Below are positions 1-5,446 of a stretch of 5,512 nt of DNA, one piece after another. Under the pieces are notes generated by a model. The model did no database searches, had not been told where the DNA came from, and saw only the letters and a program-made list of their open reading frames with translations. The stretch comes from Methyloprofundus sp. (GTDB lineage: Bacteria; Pseudomonadota; Gammaproteobacteria; Methylococcales; Methylomonadaceae), in NCBI GenBank assembly GCA_030619185.1, contig JAUXBW010000157.1:1-5512 (forward strand). Direction: 5' to 3'. The position numbers and the translations under genes were made by a program. Position 1 is the first letter of the stretch. The number at the start of each line of letters is the position of its first letter.

Positions 1-292
1 AAAAAACCACATCACGTCCTGCCTGTAATTTTGAGACAACTGCTTGGGCAGCTTGTAACCAGTATTTGACTAATATATCCCGGTCATGGGTCATAGGAAA
101 AACTAGTTCCATACTATTTTCAGGGGGCAATAGGCCTGCCTCTATAGCAATGTTCAGTGCATAGCTCTTGCCCTGCTTTTTTCTGACTGGGTAACTCCAG
201 TCAGCCCCTGAATGTAATAACGCCCAAGCCTTACGGGTAATTAACCCCGGGTCACCTGGCCCTAAAGAGACTCCATATAAAATACCAGTCAT
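1..292 (-). CDS. cobI: Precorrin-2 / cobalt-precorrin-2 C20-methyltransferase, N-terminal part
   Basis: This gene runs off the left edge; the first 97 codons are present. The enzyme transfers a methyl group from S-adenosylmethionine to C20 of (cobalt-)precorrin-2, an early step of corrin ring synthesis in the cytoplasm. The N terminus reads MTGILYGVSLGPGDPGLITR, with the GxGPGDP-type motif (about residues 7-16) that opens this tetrapyrrole methylase family. It is followed by a YPVRKK stretch and by VFPMTHD at about 64-70, which matches the family's FPMT(R)D segment. The ATG at 292-290 lies 2 bases after the stop codon of the upstream cbiET gene and has AGGAA about 8 bases upstream, so the two are almost certainly co-transcribed. 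The name cobI (aerobic) or cbiL (anaerobic) depends on the substrate, which the fragment cannot show. The C-terminal half and its second SAM-site loops are outside the window. Confidence 0.9.
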   Translation of the reverse strand, partial: MTGILYGVSLGPGDPGLITRKAWALLHSGADWSYPVRKKQGKSYALNIAIEAGLLPPENSMELVFPMTHDRDILVKYWLQAAQAVVSKLQAGRDVVF

Positions 293-294
293 TT

Positions 295-1572
295 TTAAGT
301 TTCCTGTTGTGCGCATACTATCCATACGGGGTTTTCTGCACGCATTCTATGCATATGCAGAATAGGCTGGCTACGGGATGCCTGTAGTTGTGTGATATCC
401 CATGAAGCTCCGCTAAGTTTTAATGCTTCCAATGCTGTACTTAAGTTCTCTATGGTTACAAAGTTCATCACTAGGCAGCCCCCCGCCAGAAGTTTAGCCA
501 GGCAAAGAGTAATCAACTGCGCTAGTTCACCGCCCGATCCACCAATAAATACAGCATCAGGAGTCGGCCAGTCCGCCATTCCCTGTGGTGCTTTATTTTC
601 AATTAATGTGTAATTATGTAAGCCAAAATCACCTGCGTTTTCCCTCGCAATTGTAAAATCAGCACTATTTTTTTCGATAGCATAGACATGCCCCCTGGGG
701 CATAACTTTGCGGCTTCAATGCCTACCGAGCCAGACCCGGCACCAATATCCCAGACGATGCTCGTCGTGGATAATTGCATTCTTGCCAACGAAACGGCAC
801 GAACTTCACGCTTGGTAATAAGACCCTTATCAGGTTTTCGCTGCTTAAAAGCCTCATCTGCATAACCGAAAAGTAGTTCGGGTTTTTTAGTCTGTAATCG
901 AGATAAAATAACCACATTATTGCCGTTAAAAGTATGTTGCGCTAATTCAGCAATACTTAAATCCTGAAATATTTTTTCATCCGCACTGAGTAAATTTTCA
1001 GCAACCACCATGGAAAATAACTCTGCCATATTTTCCATACTTAACATACGCGCAATACGCGCTGGATTATTTTCAGGGCTGGTTAAAATTGCTAATTTAT
1101 CATGTTGATTAATATCCTGTAACAGGCTGTAAAAGCCATGTTCAGCATCCGACCCCGTTTGCCATTCACCGGCATCTTTATGATGTACAGAGCAGATCTT
1201 GGCATCTTGCCAGGCCATACCTATGCGGGAAAATGCTAGCTGAATAGAGGAAATATTGGGCAAAATATCTAATTGCTCTGCCCCTAGTTTTTTACTTAAA
1301 AAGCTGGCTATGCCGTGACATAAAGGGTCTCCTGTCGCTAAAACCACCACTTTTTTTTGCCCAGCTAAAGCACCGCTAATCCATTCAGGCAGCTGGCCTA
1401 AATGCCCCGTCAGGTCTTTGCATTCCGCCGCAGTCAATAAAGCTGAAAACAGCTTTAATACCCGCGTGGCTGCGATAACTATATCGGCATGCTTTAGAGC
1501 TTCTACTGCAGGGGGCGATAGACCTGCAAGACCATTATCCAGTACCCCGATAATCTGACACTTATTTGACAT
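295..1572 (-). CDS. cobL: Fused CbiE-CbiT: (cobalt-)precorrin-6B/7 C5,15-methyltransferase, decarboxylating
   Basis: A bifunctional corrin-ring enzyme of 425 residues, the usual size for CobL-type fusions. The N-terminal CbiE domain (about 1-225) methylates C5. It shows IIGVLDNGLAGLSP at 7-20, ATGDPLCHGIA at 79-89 and PNISSIQLAFSRIG at 105-118, all typical of this tetrapyrrole methylase. The C-terminal CbiT domain (about 235-425) methylates C15 and decarboxylates the C12 acetate side chain. It has ITKREVRA at 252-259, the Rossmann-type SAM-binding loop WDIGAGSGSVGIE at 274-286, then AIEKN and DAVFIGGSGG. The gene starts inside the end of cbiD (11-base overlap) and ends 2 bases before cobI, so translation is probably coupled. 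No strong Shine-Dalgarno lies at the usual distance from its ATG: AAGGAA is about 16 bases upstream, which fits coupling. No truncation or missing motif was seen. Confidence 0.95.
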   Translation of the reverse strand: MSNKCQIIGVLDNGLAGLSPPAVEALKHADIVIAATRVLKLFSALLTAAECKDLTGHLGQLPEWISGALAGQKKVVVLATGDPLCHGIASFLSKKLGAEQLDILPNISSIQLAFSRIGMAWQDAKICSVHHKDAGEWQTGSDAEHGFYSLLQDINQHDKLAILTSPENNPARIARMLSMENMAELFSMVVAENLLSADEKIFQDLSIAELAQHTFNGNNVVILSRLQTKKPELLFGYADEAFKQRKPDKGLITKREVRAVSLARMQLSTTSIVWDIGAGSGSVGIEAAKLCPRGHVYAIEKNSADFTIARENAGDFGLHNYTLIENKAPQGMADWPTPDAVFIGGSGGELAQLITLCLAKLLAGGCLVMNFVTIENLSTALEALKLSGASWDITQLQASRSQPILHMHRMRAENPVWIVCAQQET

Positions 1573-2659
1573 AATCTACTAATTTATTTCCTTCAAAATC
1601 ACACATTAATATTCGATAGCTAAACGTCTCGGGGTAACGCGCCTGCAGCGTTGCGATTACACGCGCACATAGCTCCTTGTAAAAAGCAGTAGCCAGGCCT
1701 AGTTCATCCATGCATTCTCCGGCAAACCGGGCCGTCTCACCTGCAGCTATTTCAGTACAAACGGTTGCATCAGCACCCACCTGTTGCGCAATATCAGCTA
1801 ATAATTGGGTATTCACTGGATTACGTCGCGCATGAGTAATAACCTCTCCCTGAGCAATTTTGGTTAACTTCCCGACCATGCCGCCAATTATAATCTGCTT
1901 GATACCCACTTGTTGTGCAGTATCTAGTGCAGGACCTAAAAAATCCCCCATTTGTACAAAACAGGCAGGATCTAAGTCCGTTAGTTCTCGTATGGTAAAT
2001 TTTTCAGTACGCCCGCCCGTGGTTAATACGACTGCTTGCTGGCCTTGATTTGCAGCAACTTGCACCCCCTGGACCACACTGGCACGAAAGGCCGCTGTAG
2101 AATAGGGGTGAACGATCCCCGTGGTGCCCAGAATTGAAATACCATTGATAATACCTAAGCGGTCATTCAGCGTTTTCTTGGCCATGTCCTGGCCACCTGG
2201 CACTGAAATAGTAACTTCCAGGCTCTGCGTGCGCAGTAATTCACTGGCGACCTCACGAATGTTAGCTTCAATATTTTTACGCGGGACTGGATTAATCGCT
2301 GGACCACCAACTTCCAGACCTAAACCACGCATGGTAATAGTTCCAACCCCATTACCCCCTTTTAATTGCACTTTATTTGCCGAATCTGATACTAAACGTA
2401 CGTCAGCGGTTAAATGTGCGTCATGAGTACAATCGGGGTCATCCCCGGCATCCTTTATAATAACAGCGTGAGCTAAACCATCTGCAACCGAGCCTTCATG
2501 TACTGTGAAGTTGACGCGTTGACCATTGGGCAATAAAGATTCTATTTGCTCGGCAACGCTACCTGTTAATAAGCCTAAAGTTGCTGCCCTTGCAGCTGCA
2601 GCAGAACAAGCTCCTGTAGTATAACCTTTGCGAGTACCTTTGGGTTTTTTAGCCATCAT
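1562..2659 (-). CDS. cbiD: Cobalt-precorrin-5B C1-methyltransferase CbiD
   Basis: CbiD methylates C1 of (cobalt-)precorrin-5B using S-adenosylmethionine. The 365-residue length is normal for the family. Diagnostic segments appear in order: GYTTGACSAAAARAA at 12-26, KDAGDDPDCTHDAH at 69-82, GVGTITMRGLGL at 104-115, GGPAINPVPRK at 118-128, NGISILGTTGIVHPYS at 172-187, and GMVGKLTKIAQGEVITH at 260-276. The gene begins with two consecutive ATG codons (2659 and 2656). Neither has a clear Shine-Dalgarno, so the exact start is open by one residue. It is the first gene of the leftward cob unit and overlaps cbiET by 11 bases. CbiD is the cobalt-early enzyme that CobF replaces in the classical aerobic route. 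It is also found next to cobL in pseudomonad-type clusters, so its presence is suggestive of route rather than decisive. Confidence 0.96.
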   Translation of the reverse strand: MMAKKPKGTRKGYTTGACSAAAARAATLGLLTGSVAEQIESLLPNGQRVNFTVHEGSVADGLAHAVIIKDAGDDPDCTHDAHLTADVRLVSDSANKVQLKGGNGVGTITMRGLGLEVGGPAINPVPRKNIEANIREVASELLRTQSLEVTISVPGGQDMAKKTLNDRLGIINGISILGTTGIVHPYSTAAFRASVVQGVQVAANQGQQAVVLTTGGRTEKFTIRELTDLDPACFVQMGDFLGPALDTAQQVGIKQIIIGGMVGKLTKIAQGEVITHARRNPVNTQLLADIAQQVGADATVCTEIAAGETARFAGECMDELGLATAFYKELCARVIATLQARYPETFSYRILMCDFEGNKLVDYVK

Positions 2660-2702
2660 TAGCGTTTTTAAAGTCGAGAAGGAGCCTTATTTTTCATAGC
2701 AG

Positions 2703-2711
2703 ACTATAGCA
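2703..2711 (-). promoter_or_regulatory. Candidate extended -10 promoter for cbiD-cbiET-cobI
   Basis: On the minus strand the sequence TGCTATAGT carries an extended -10 (TGn followed by TATAGT, 5 of 6 matches to TATAAT). The hexamer is at 2708-2703, about 45 bases before the cbiD start. No good TTGACA-like -35 lies at the usual distance, which extended -10 promoters tolerate. The -10 overlaps the left arm of the 2707-2729 inverted repeat, so a protein bound there would block it. This is a motif match only. Confidence 0.4.
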
Positions 2712-2729
2712 TAATTCATTATTATGCTA
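2707..2729. promoter_or_regulatory. Perfect inverted repeat, possible shared operator
   Basis: Arms TAGCATAAT (2707-2715) and ATTATGCTA (2721-2729) are exact reverse complements separated by five bases (TCATT). The repeat sits in the divergent region between cbiD and the M48 gene. It overlaps the candidate cbiD -10 and lies in the -35 area of the candidate promoter facing the other way. The geometry fits the site of a dimeric helix-turn-helix regulator. It is too AT-rich and lacks a U-tract, so a terminator is unlikely. No regulator is identifiable. Confidence 0.45.
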
Positions 2730-2741
2730 CCCAAACTCGGG

Positions 2742-2747
2742 TATACT
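2742..2747 (+). promoter_or_regulatory. Candidate -10 element for the M48 peptidase gene
   Basis: TATACT (5 of 6 matches to TATAAT) lies 25 bases before the ATG at 2773. The best -35 at 17-base spacing is TTATTA (2719-2724), a poor match that falls within the inverted repeat. If used, the 5' leader would be roughly 20 bases. Support comes from position and hexamer match only. Confidence 0.35.
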
Positions 2748-2772
2748 CTGGGAAAAATTAATAAGTAACCGA

Positions 2773-3558
2773 ATGATCATGCAAACTAAATTATTTCCCC
2801 CGCTATTGATTTCCATCCTATTATCTGGCTGTGCAACATCGCCAACGGGACGAAGTCAATTGCTTATAATGTCTGCTGGTGAAATGGAGCAAATGGGCGC
2901 GCAATCCTTTGCCACACTGAAAAAAGACATGCCGATTGAGCATGATCCAGCAATTAATCAGTATGTCCGCTGTGTGGCAACAGCGATTACAAATGAAGTA
3001 GGAGGCAATTGGGAGCTAGTGGTTTTTAAAGAGCCCTCGGCAAATGCCTTTGCACTCCCGGGGCGCAAGATTGGCGTACATACCGGGCTATTGGCCGTTG
3101 CCGCAAATCAAGATCAATTGGCCGCTGTGTTAGGACACGAAGTGGCTCATGTTCTGGCTAATCATGGTAATGAGCGGGTTTCTCAACAAACAGCTGTTAG
3201 TCAGGGCATGTCAATTACTCAGGCGATATTAAGCCCGCAATCAGCACTGGGACAAGCGGGTATGGGGTTATTGGGGGTTGGAGCTCAATATGGCATTCTT
3301 ATGCCGTACAGCAGGGCTCATGAGTCTGAAGCCGATATTTACGGCCTGGATTTAATGGCAAAAGCAGGCTTTGATCCAAGAGAGAGCGTGACACTCTGGG
3401 TTAATATGGGCAAAGCAGGAGGAGAAACACCACCGGAATTTATGTCTACTCATCCCGCGCATAAAACCCGTATTGATGACTTACTAAAACAGATGCCCAA
3501 AGCATTGCAATTACGCGCAGAGGCGCAAGCTAAAGGGAAAAATCCTCAGTGCAAATAA
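2773..3558 (+). CDS. M48-family zinc metallopeptidase, predicted outer-membrane lipoprotein
   Basis: A 261-residue protein with a lipoprotein signal peptide: hydrophobic residues 7-17, then lipobox LSGC with the lipidated cysteine at 20. Residue 21 is Ala rather than Asp, so sorting to the outer membrane is expected. The zinc site is HEVAH at 122-126, with the third ligand Glu184 in ESEAD (184-188). Other family marks are the SPTGRSQL segment just after the lipidation site, NAFALPGRKIGVHTGLL (91-107), and STHPAHKTRIDDL near the C terminus. It resembles the OMA1/LoiP-YcaL group of periplasmic quality-control proteases, which cleave misfolded envelope proteins. Cys67 and Cys260 could form a disulfide. 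The start is ATG 2773 or the in-frame ATG 2779; neither has a strong Shine-Dalgarno. It lies between cbiD (divergent) and cbiC (convergent) but has no evident B12 role. The exact subfamily and substrate are unknown. Confidence 0.92.
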   Translation: MIMQTKLFPPLLISILLSGCATSPTGRSQLLIMSAGEMEQMGAQSFATLKKDMPIEHDPAINQYVRCVATAITNEVGGNWELVVFKEPSANAFALPGRKIGVHTGLLAVAANQDQLAAVLGHEVAHVLANHGNERVSQQTAVSQGMSITQAILSPQSALGQAGMGLLGVGAQYGILMPYSRAHESEADIYGLDLMAKAGFDPRESVTLWVNMGKAGGETPPEFMSTHPAHKTRIDDLLKQMPKALQLRAEAQAKGKNPQCK

Positions 3559-3601
3559 AACAGGAGTTCGTGCACAATGAGATAGTCCAAACATGACCTG
3601 T

Positions 3602-3626
3602 GTAGGAGCGGTCTTTAGCCGCGAAT
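3602..3626 (+). repeat. REP-like unit 1 (outer left)
   Basis: Begins GTAGGAGCGG and ends CCGCGAAT. GCGG (3608-3611) pairs with CCGC (3619-3622) around TCTTTAG. It is the most canonical copy and is identical over 24 bases to the inverted unit 4. Confidence 0.85.
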
Positions 3627-3659
3627 AAGAAAGCACACAACACGCTAGAAACTCGTTGG

Positions 3660-3680
3660 GGAGCGGATCTTTAGTCCGCC
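3660..3680 (+). repeat. REP-like unit 2 (inner left, diverged)
   Basis: Reads GGAGCGGATC, then TTTAGTCCGCC. The stem GCGGA/TCCGC (3663-3667 with 3675-3679) is one pair longer than in unit 1. Both stem strands changed together (added A and T), so pairing is preserved, which suggests the hairpin matters. Confidence 0.75.
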
Positions 3681-3689
3681 ATATAATAT

Positions 3690-3714
3690 GCAGGCTAAAG
3701 ACCAGTGCCTCTAC
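3690..3714 (-). repeat. REP-like unit 3 (inner right, inverted)
   Basis: Read on the minus strand it starts GTAGAGGCACTGG, then TCTTTAGCCTGC. It keeps the GTAG head and TCTTTAG core, but the stem has drifted to AGGC/GCCT (3692-3695 with 3707-3710). It forms the right arm of the inner palindrome with unit 2. Confidence 0.7.
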
Positions 3715-3749
3715 TGACTGCACGTTCCCGTTAATGACTACATTCTTTA

Positions 3750-3774
3750 ATTCGCGGCTAAAGACCGCTCCTAT
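3750..3774 (-). repeat. REP-like unit 4 (outer right, inverted)
   Basis: Minus-strand copy of unit 1 with 24 identical bases; only the first base of the head differs (ATAG for GTAG). It begins at the base immediately after the cbiC stop codon, with no spacer. Confidence 0.85.
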
Positions 3775-4437
3775 CTATTTATTAGCTTGCTCAGCAAGTG
3801 CTAGTAATGCATGAATAGCCGCCACTACAAGCGTTGATCCGCCTTTTCTCCCCTGCGTTATGATCCAGGGAATATCGTCTAGCAAGGCCATTTCAGCTTT
3901 GGACTCGGCTGCCGAGACAAACCCTACCGGCATGCCGACAATTAAGGCGGGGCGCACACCCTCTGCTTTTATCATGCGGATGACTTCCAGTAATGCCGTC
4001 GGCGCATTGCCAACAGCCACAATACTATTATCCAGTAAATCCAGGCGCTGAGCTTTGCGCATTGCCTGTACCGCACGGGTACTATTCTCGGCCTTTGCTT
4101 GAGTGATAACATCAGCATCAGAGATAAAATGATGTGTGCTTACGCCAAAATGACTTAATCGGGGTTTAGATAAGCCCACACAAATCATTTCTACGTCGGC
4201 AACGATATTTGCCCCCTGATTGATAGCACTCAGACCTGCTGATACGGCATGGGGATGAAACTTTGTGAGACCATTGAATTCAAAATCTGCAGTGGCATGG
4301 ATCATTCTACGTACCACACTCCATTCTGCGGCAGAATAGTTATGGGTGCCGACTTCCTGATCTACAATAGCAAATGAGTCATGCTCAATTTTTTGACCTG
4401 CCTGGGTCATTTGTTCTGTAATGGTGTTCTGGTGCAT
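3775..4437 (-). CDS. cbiC: Precorrin-8X / cobalt-precorrin-8 methylmutase
   Basis: This 220-residue enzyme moves the methyl group from C11 to C12 of (cobalt-)precorrin-8, giving (cobalt-)hydrogenobyrinic or cobyrinic acid. The catalytic His is visible in RRMIHATADFEF (His47, matching the essential His of CobH). It is followed by HPHAVSAGL (61-69), GNAPTA (143-148), GMPVGFVSAAESK (168-180) and GRKGGS (195-200). Length is normal. I start it at ATG 4437, preceded by TTGGAAAAAAC. An upstream TTG at 4464 would add nine residues but lies just after the candidate promoter and has no clear ribosome site. It could equally be called cobH; the ATADFEF context is more CbiC-like. It lies 50 bases after the M41-like gene on the same strand and is separated from the rest of the cob cluster by the M48 gene. 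Its stop codon abuts a REP-like unit. Confidence 0.95.
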   Translation of the reverse strand: MHQNTITEQMTQAGQKIEHDSFAIVDQEVGTHNYSAAEWSVVRRMIHATADFEFNGLTKFHPHAVSAGLSAINQGANIVADVEMICVGLSKPRLSHFGVSTHHFISDADVITQAKAENSTRAVQAMRKAQRLDLLDNSIVAVGNAPTALLEVIRMIKAEGVRPALIVGMPVGFVSAAESKAEMALLDDIPWIITQGRKGGSTLVVAAIHALLALAEQANK

Positions 4438-4466
4438 GTTTTTTCCAAGAATCTGTCTGTGCAACT

Positions 4467-4475
4467 ATCATAACA
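4467..4475 (-). promoter_or_regulatory. Candidate extended -10 promoter for cbiC
   Basis: The minus strand reads TGTTATGAT: a TGn followed by TATGAT (5 of 6 matches), hexamer at 4472-4467. A start about 7 bases downstream would give a leader of roughly 23 bases before ATG 4437. No convincing -35 is present. If real, cbiC need not depend on readthrough from the M41-like gene. This rests on motif and position only. Confidence 0.35.
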
Positions 4476-4487
4476 AATTAACGAAAA

Positions 4488-5129
4488 TCAATTGGCTAAA
4501 AATGGCTCCAAAACAGCACTGGCTTGTTCGCACGAAATCTGGGTTTGCTTGTTTTCAAGTAAAAAGCGAGCAAAATACTGGATACACTCCCAGTTCCTGG
4601 GGTCATCAATAAACCGGAAGGCTTTGGTGTAAAGTTCACTGATTTTTAATTCGCGCTCCGCAGAACTCGGAAGAAAGTATTCCAGATAACGATAGGCTTG
4701 TTCAATATCAGAGTGACCTCCGTAATTTTTTAGGGCAATAATATTGACTAAATGTAAGTTAAATATCTCATCATCGCGTAATGCAACATACTTGGCCTCA
4801 GCTAATGGACCTATGAGTAAGTTAATCACATCTGCTTCATAGGCATTCTGCAGGCTTTGCCGTTCTGAATCTGAGCCTACATAATTATTTTCAATTTCTG
4901 CAACCGGTAAATTATCTATTAACCTGCCGCCAACTACTTGAGCAAAAAAAGGAGAGTGTTTGCGCTGTTCTTTGTTAATAATAATTTGAAAAAAAACCGG
5001 AGGCAATTTTTGCTGGTAGTTACGTAAAGAAATGGCAACAACATGCCCTGCTTCATGAAATGCGATATGCTTTAATAGTTCTTTAGCGGAGGTGGGAGTG
5101 TTGGGAAGGGAATGATTGGTTCGTTTCAT
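4488..5129 (-). CDS. Stand-alone FtsH-type (M41-like) zinc peptidase domain protein
   Basis: A 213-residue protein I cannot assign to a named gene. IAFHEAGHVVAISL (22-35) contains HEAGH at 25-29, the zinc-binding motif in the context typical of the FtsH peptidase domain. LLIGPLAEAKY (104-114) matches the position of FtsH's GGRAAEE helix. GGHSDIEQA (137-145) matches the FtsH segment carrying the third zinc ligand, which would be Asp141. There is no AAA+ ATPase module, no signal peptide and no transmembrane helix, so it is probably cytoplasmic. Proteolysis would have to be ATP-independent or partner-driven, or the protein may not be a protease. The ATG at 5129 has AGGA 9 bases upstream. A minus-strand terminator lies just before it. 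It may be co-transcribed with cbiC 50 bases downstream, but no functional link is evident. The residues 145-213 region is helical-looking and unassigned. Confidence 0.8.
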   Translation of the reverse strand: MKRTNHSLPNTPTSAKELLKHIAFHEAGHVVAISLRNYQQKLPPVFFQIIINKEQRKHSPFFAQVVGGRLIDNLPVAEIENNYVGSDSERQSLQNAYEADVINLLIGPLAEAKYVALRDDEIFNLHLVNIIALKNYGGHSDIEQAYRYLEYFLPSSAERELKISELYTKAFRFIDDPRNWECIQYFARFLLENKQTQISCEQASAVLEPFLAN

Positions 5130-5146
5130 GATAGGTGTTCCTGAAG

Positions 5147-5175
5147 AAAAAAAATGCGGCCATTACAGCCGCATT
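5147..5175 (-). terminator. Intrinsic terminator just upstream of the M41-like gene
   Basis: On the minus strand AATGCGGC (5175-5168), a 7-base loop, and GCCGCATT (5160-5153) form an 8-bp perfect GC-rich stem. It is followed directly by a run of eight T (5154-5147, two of them shared with the stem). The run ends 17 bases before the start codon at 5129, overlapping the approach to its ribosome site. It either ends a transcript coming from the right or works as an attenuator in the gene's own leader. There is no T-run on the plus strand, so direction is clear. Confidence 0.85.
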
Positions 5176-5260
5176 AGAGGAAGGAGATAGCTCTGATATT
5201 CCAGGAAGGAACGCACTCAAGAGTTAGGCGTAGTTTAAGGGAGTGATGAAAGTTTGAAAA

Positions 5261-5270
5261 TGTGGCATTT
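5261..5270 (+). repeat. Direct repeat copy 1, TGTGGCATTT
   Basis: The same 10 bases recur at 5404-5413, 143 bases away in the same orientation. Flanks do not match beyond this. They could be paired protein-binding sites or chance. Read on the minus strand, both copies begin a tiny frame encoding MPHF. Confidence 0.35.
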
Positions 5271-5276
5271 TGACGC

Positions 5277-5291
5277 GCGACAATTTGTCGC
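5277..5291. promoter_or_regulatory. Short palindrome GCGACA-ATT-TGTCGC
   Basis: Six-base perfect arms with a 3-base centre, in an otherwise AT-rich stretch, 5 bases before the sigma-54-like motif. It could be an operator. As RNA, the 3-base loop would make a small stable hairpin on either strand, with no T-run after it. Confidence 0.3.
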
Positions 5292-5296
5292 CAGTG

Positions 5297-5313
5297 TTGG
5301 CATATTAACTGCT
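5297..5313 (+). promoter_or_regulatory. Sigma-54-like -24/-12 promoter motif
   Basis: TTGGCATATTAACTGCT has GG (5299-5300) and GC (5311-5312) separated by exactly ten bases, as in the RpoN consensus YTGGCAYR-N4-TTGCW. The only notable deviation is C in place of the first T of TTGC. It points rightward, where no coding sequence appears before the window ends. It could therefore drive a gene beyond 5512 or a small RNA, or be a chance match. Confidence 0.3.
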
Positions 5314-5403
5314 TTGTATAACTATTTGCCTAATGTAAATGTAGCAAAATAGCCATTTCTTTGCTTATTCTCTCATGCAAATGGGTTAAATACCCTGGCA
5401 AAG

Positions 5404-5413
5404 TGTGGCATTT
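5404..5413 (+). repeat. Direct repeat copy 2, TGTGGCATTT
   Basis: Exact copy of 5261-5270. It sits within the region that would be transcribed if the sigma-54-like motif at 5297 is used. Significance is uncertain. Confidence 0.35.
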
Positions 5414-5446
5414 ACCCTATTGGTGACATACTTTTGTAGAACTCTA

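Larger units (their letters stand above)
3602..3774. repeat. Cluster of four REP-like units in nested inverted order (BIME-like)
   Basis: Between the convergent M48 and cbiC genes lie four versions of one unit: a GTAG-type tetranucleotide followed by a GC-rich imperfect hairpin around a TCTTTAG core. Two point right (3602, 3660) and two point left (ending 3714 and 3774). The outer pair is identical over 24 bases (3603-3626 against 3773-3750). The inner pair is more diverged but joined at its centre by the palindrome CATATAATATG (3680-3690). The whole region could therefore fold into one long hairpin or cruciform. The tetranucleotide plus imperfect palindrome, and paired opposite orientation, match REP/BIME elements mobilised by RAYT (TnpA-REP) transposases. 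Such elements commonly sit between convergent genes, where they can act as transcript ends or protect 3' ends. No transposase is in the window and no other terminator was seen here. Confidence 0.85.

Noticed and set aside
392..613. 73-codon plus-strand frame
   Set aside because: Antisense to the CbiT domain of cbiET; composition is that of a shadow frame and no motif is recognisable.
723..917. 64-codon minus-strand frame
   Set aside because: Alternative frame inside cbiET across the SAM-binding region; no ribosome site or family resemblance.
1860..2048. 62-codon plus-strand frame
   Set aside because: Antisense to the conserved GKLTKIAQG region of cbiD; no start signal.
2121..2426. 101-codon plus-strand frame
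   Set aside because: Wholly antisense to cbiD, whose conserved motifs cover this interval; no independent support.
2660..2772. Cobalamin riboswitch upstream of cbiD
   Set aside because: The space is too short for the roughly 200-base element, and no B12-box-like sequence is visible.
3511..3723. 70-codon minus-strand frame across the M48 gene end and the REP cluster
   Set aside because: It overlaps the end of a well-supported gene antisense and is otherwise made of REP repeat sequence; no ribosome site or family resemblance.
3602..3774. CRISPR array
   Set aside because: Units are in both orientations, diverged and irregularly spaced, and no cas gene is present; REP-like elements explain them better.
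3860..4051. 63-codon plus-strand frame
   Set aside because: Antisense to conserved C-terminal motifs of cbiC.
4438..4464. Longer cbiC starting at TTG 4464
   Set aside because: The nine added residues show no family resemblance, TTG is a rare start, and the ATG at 4437 has a better upstream context.
4421..4612. 63-codon plus-strand frame
   Set aside because: Antisense across the cbiC start and the end of the M41-like gene; shadow frame with no support.
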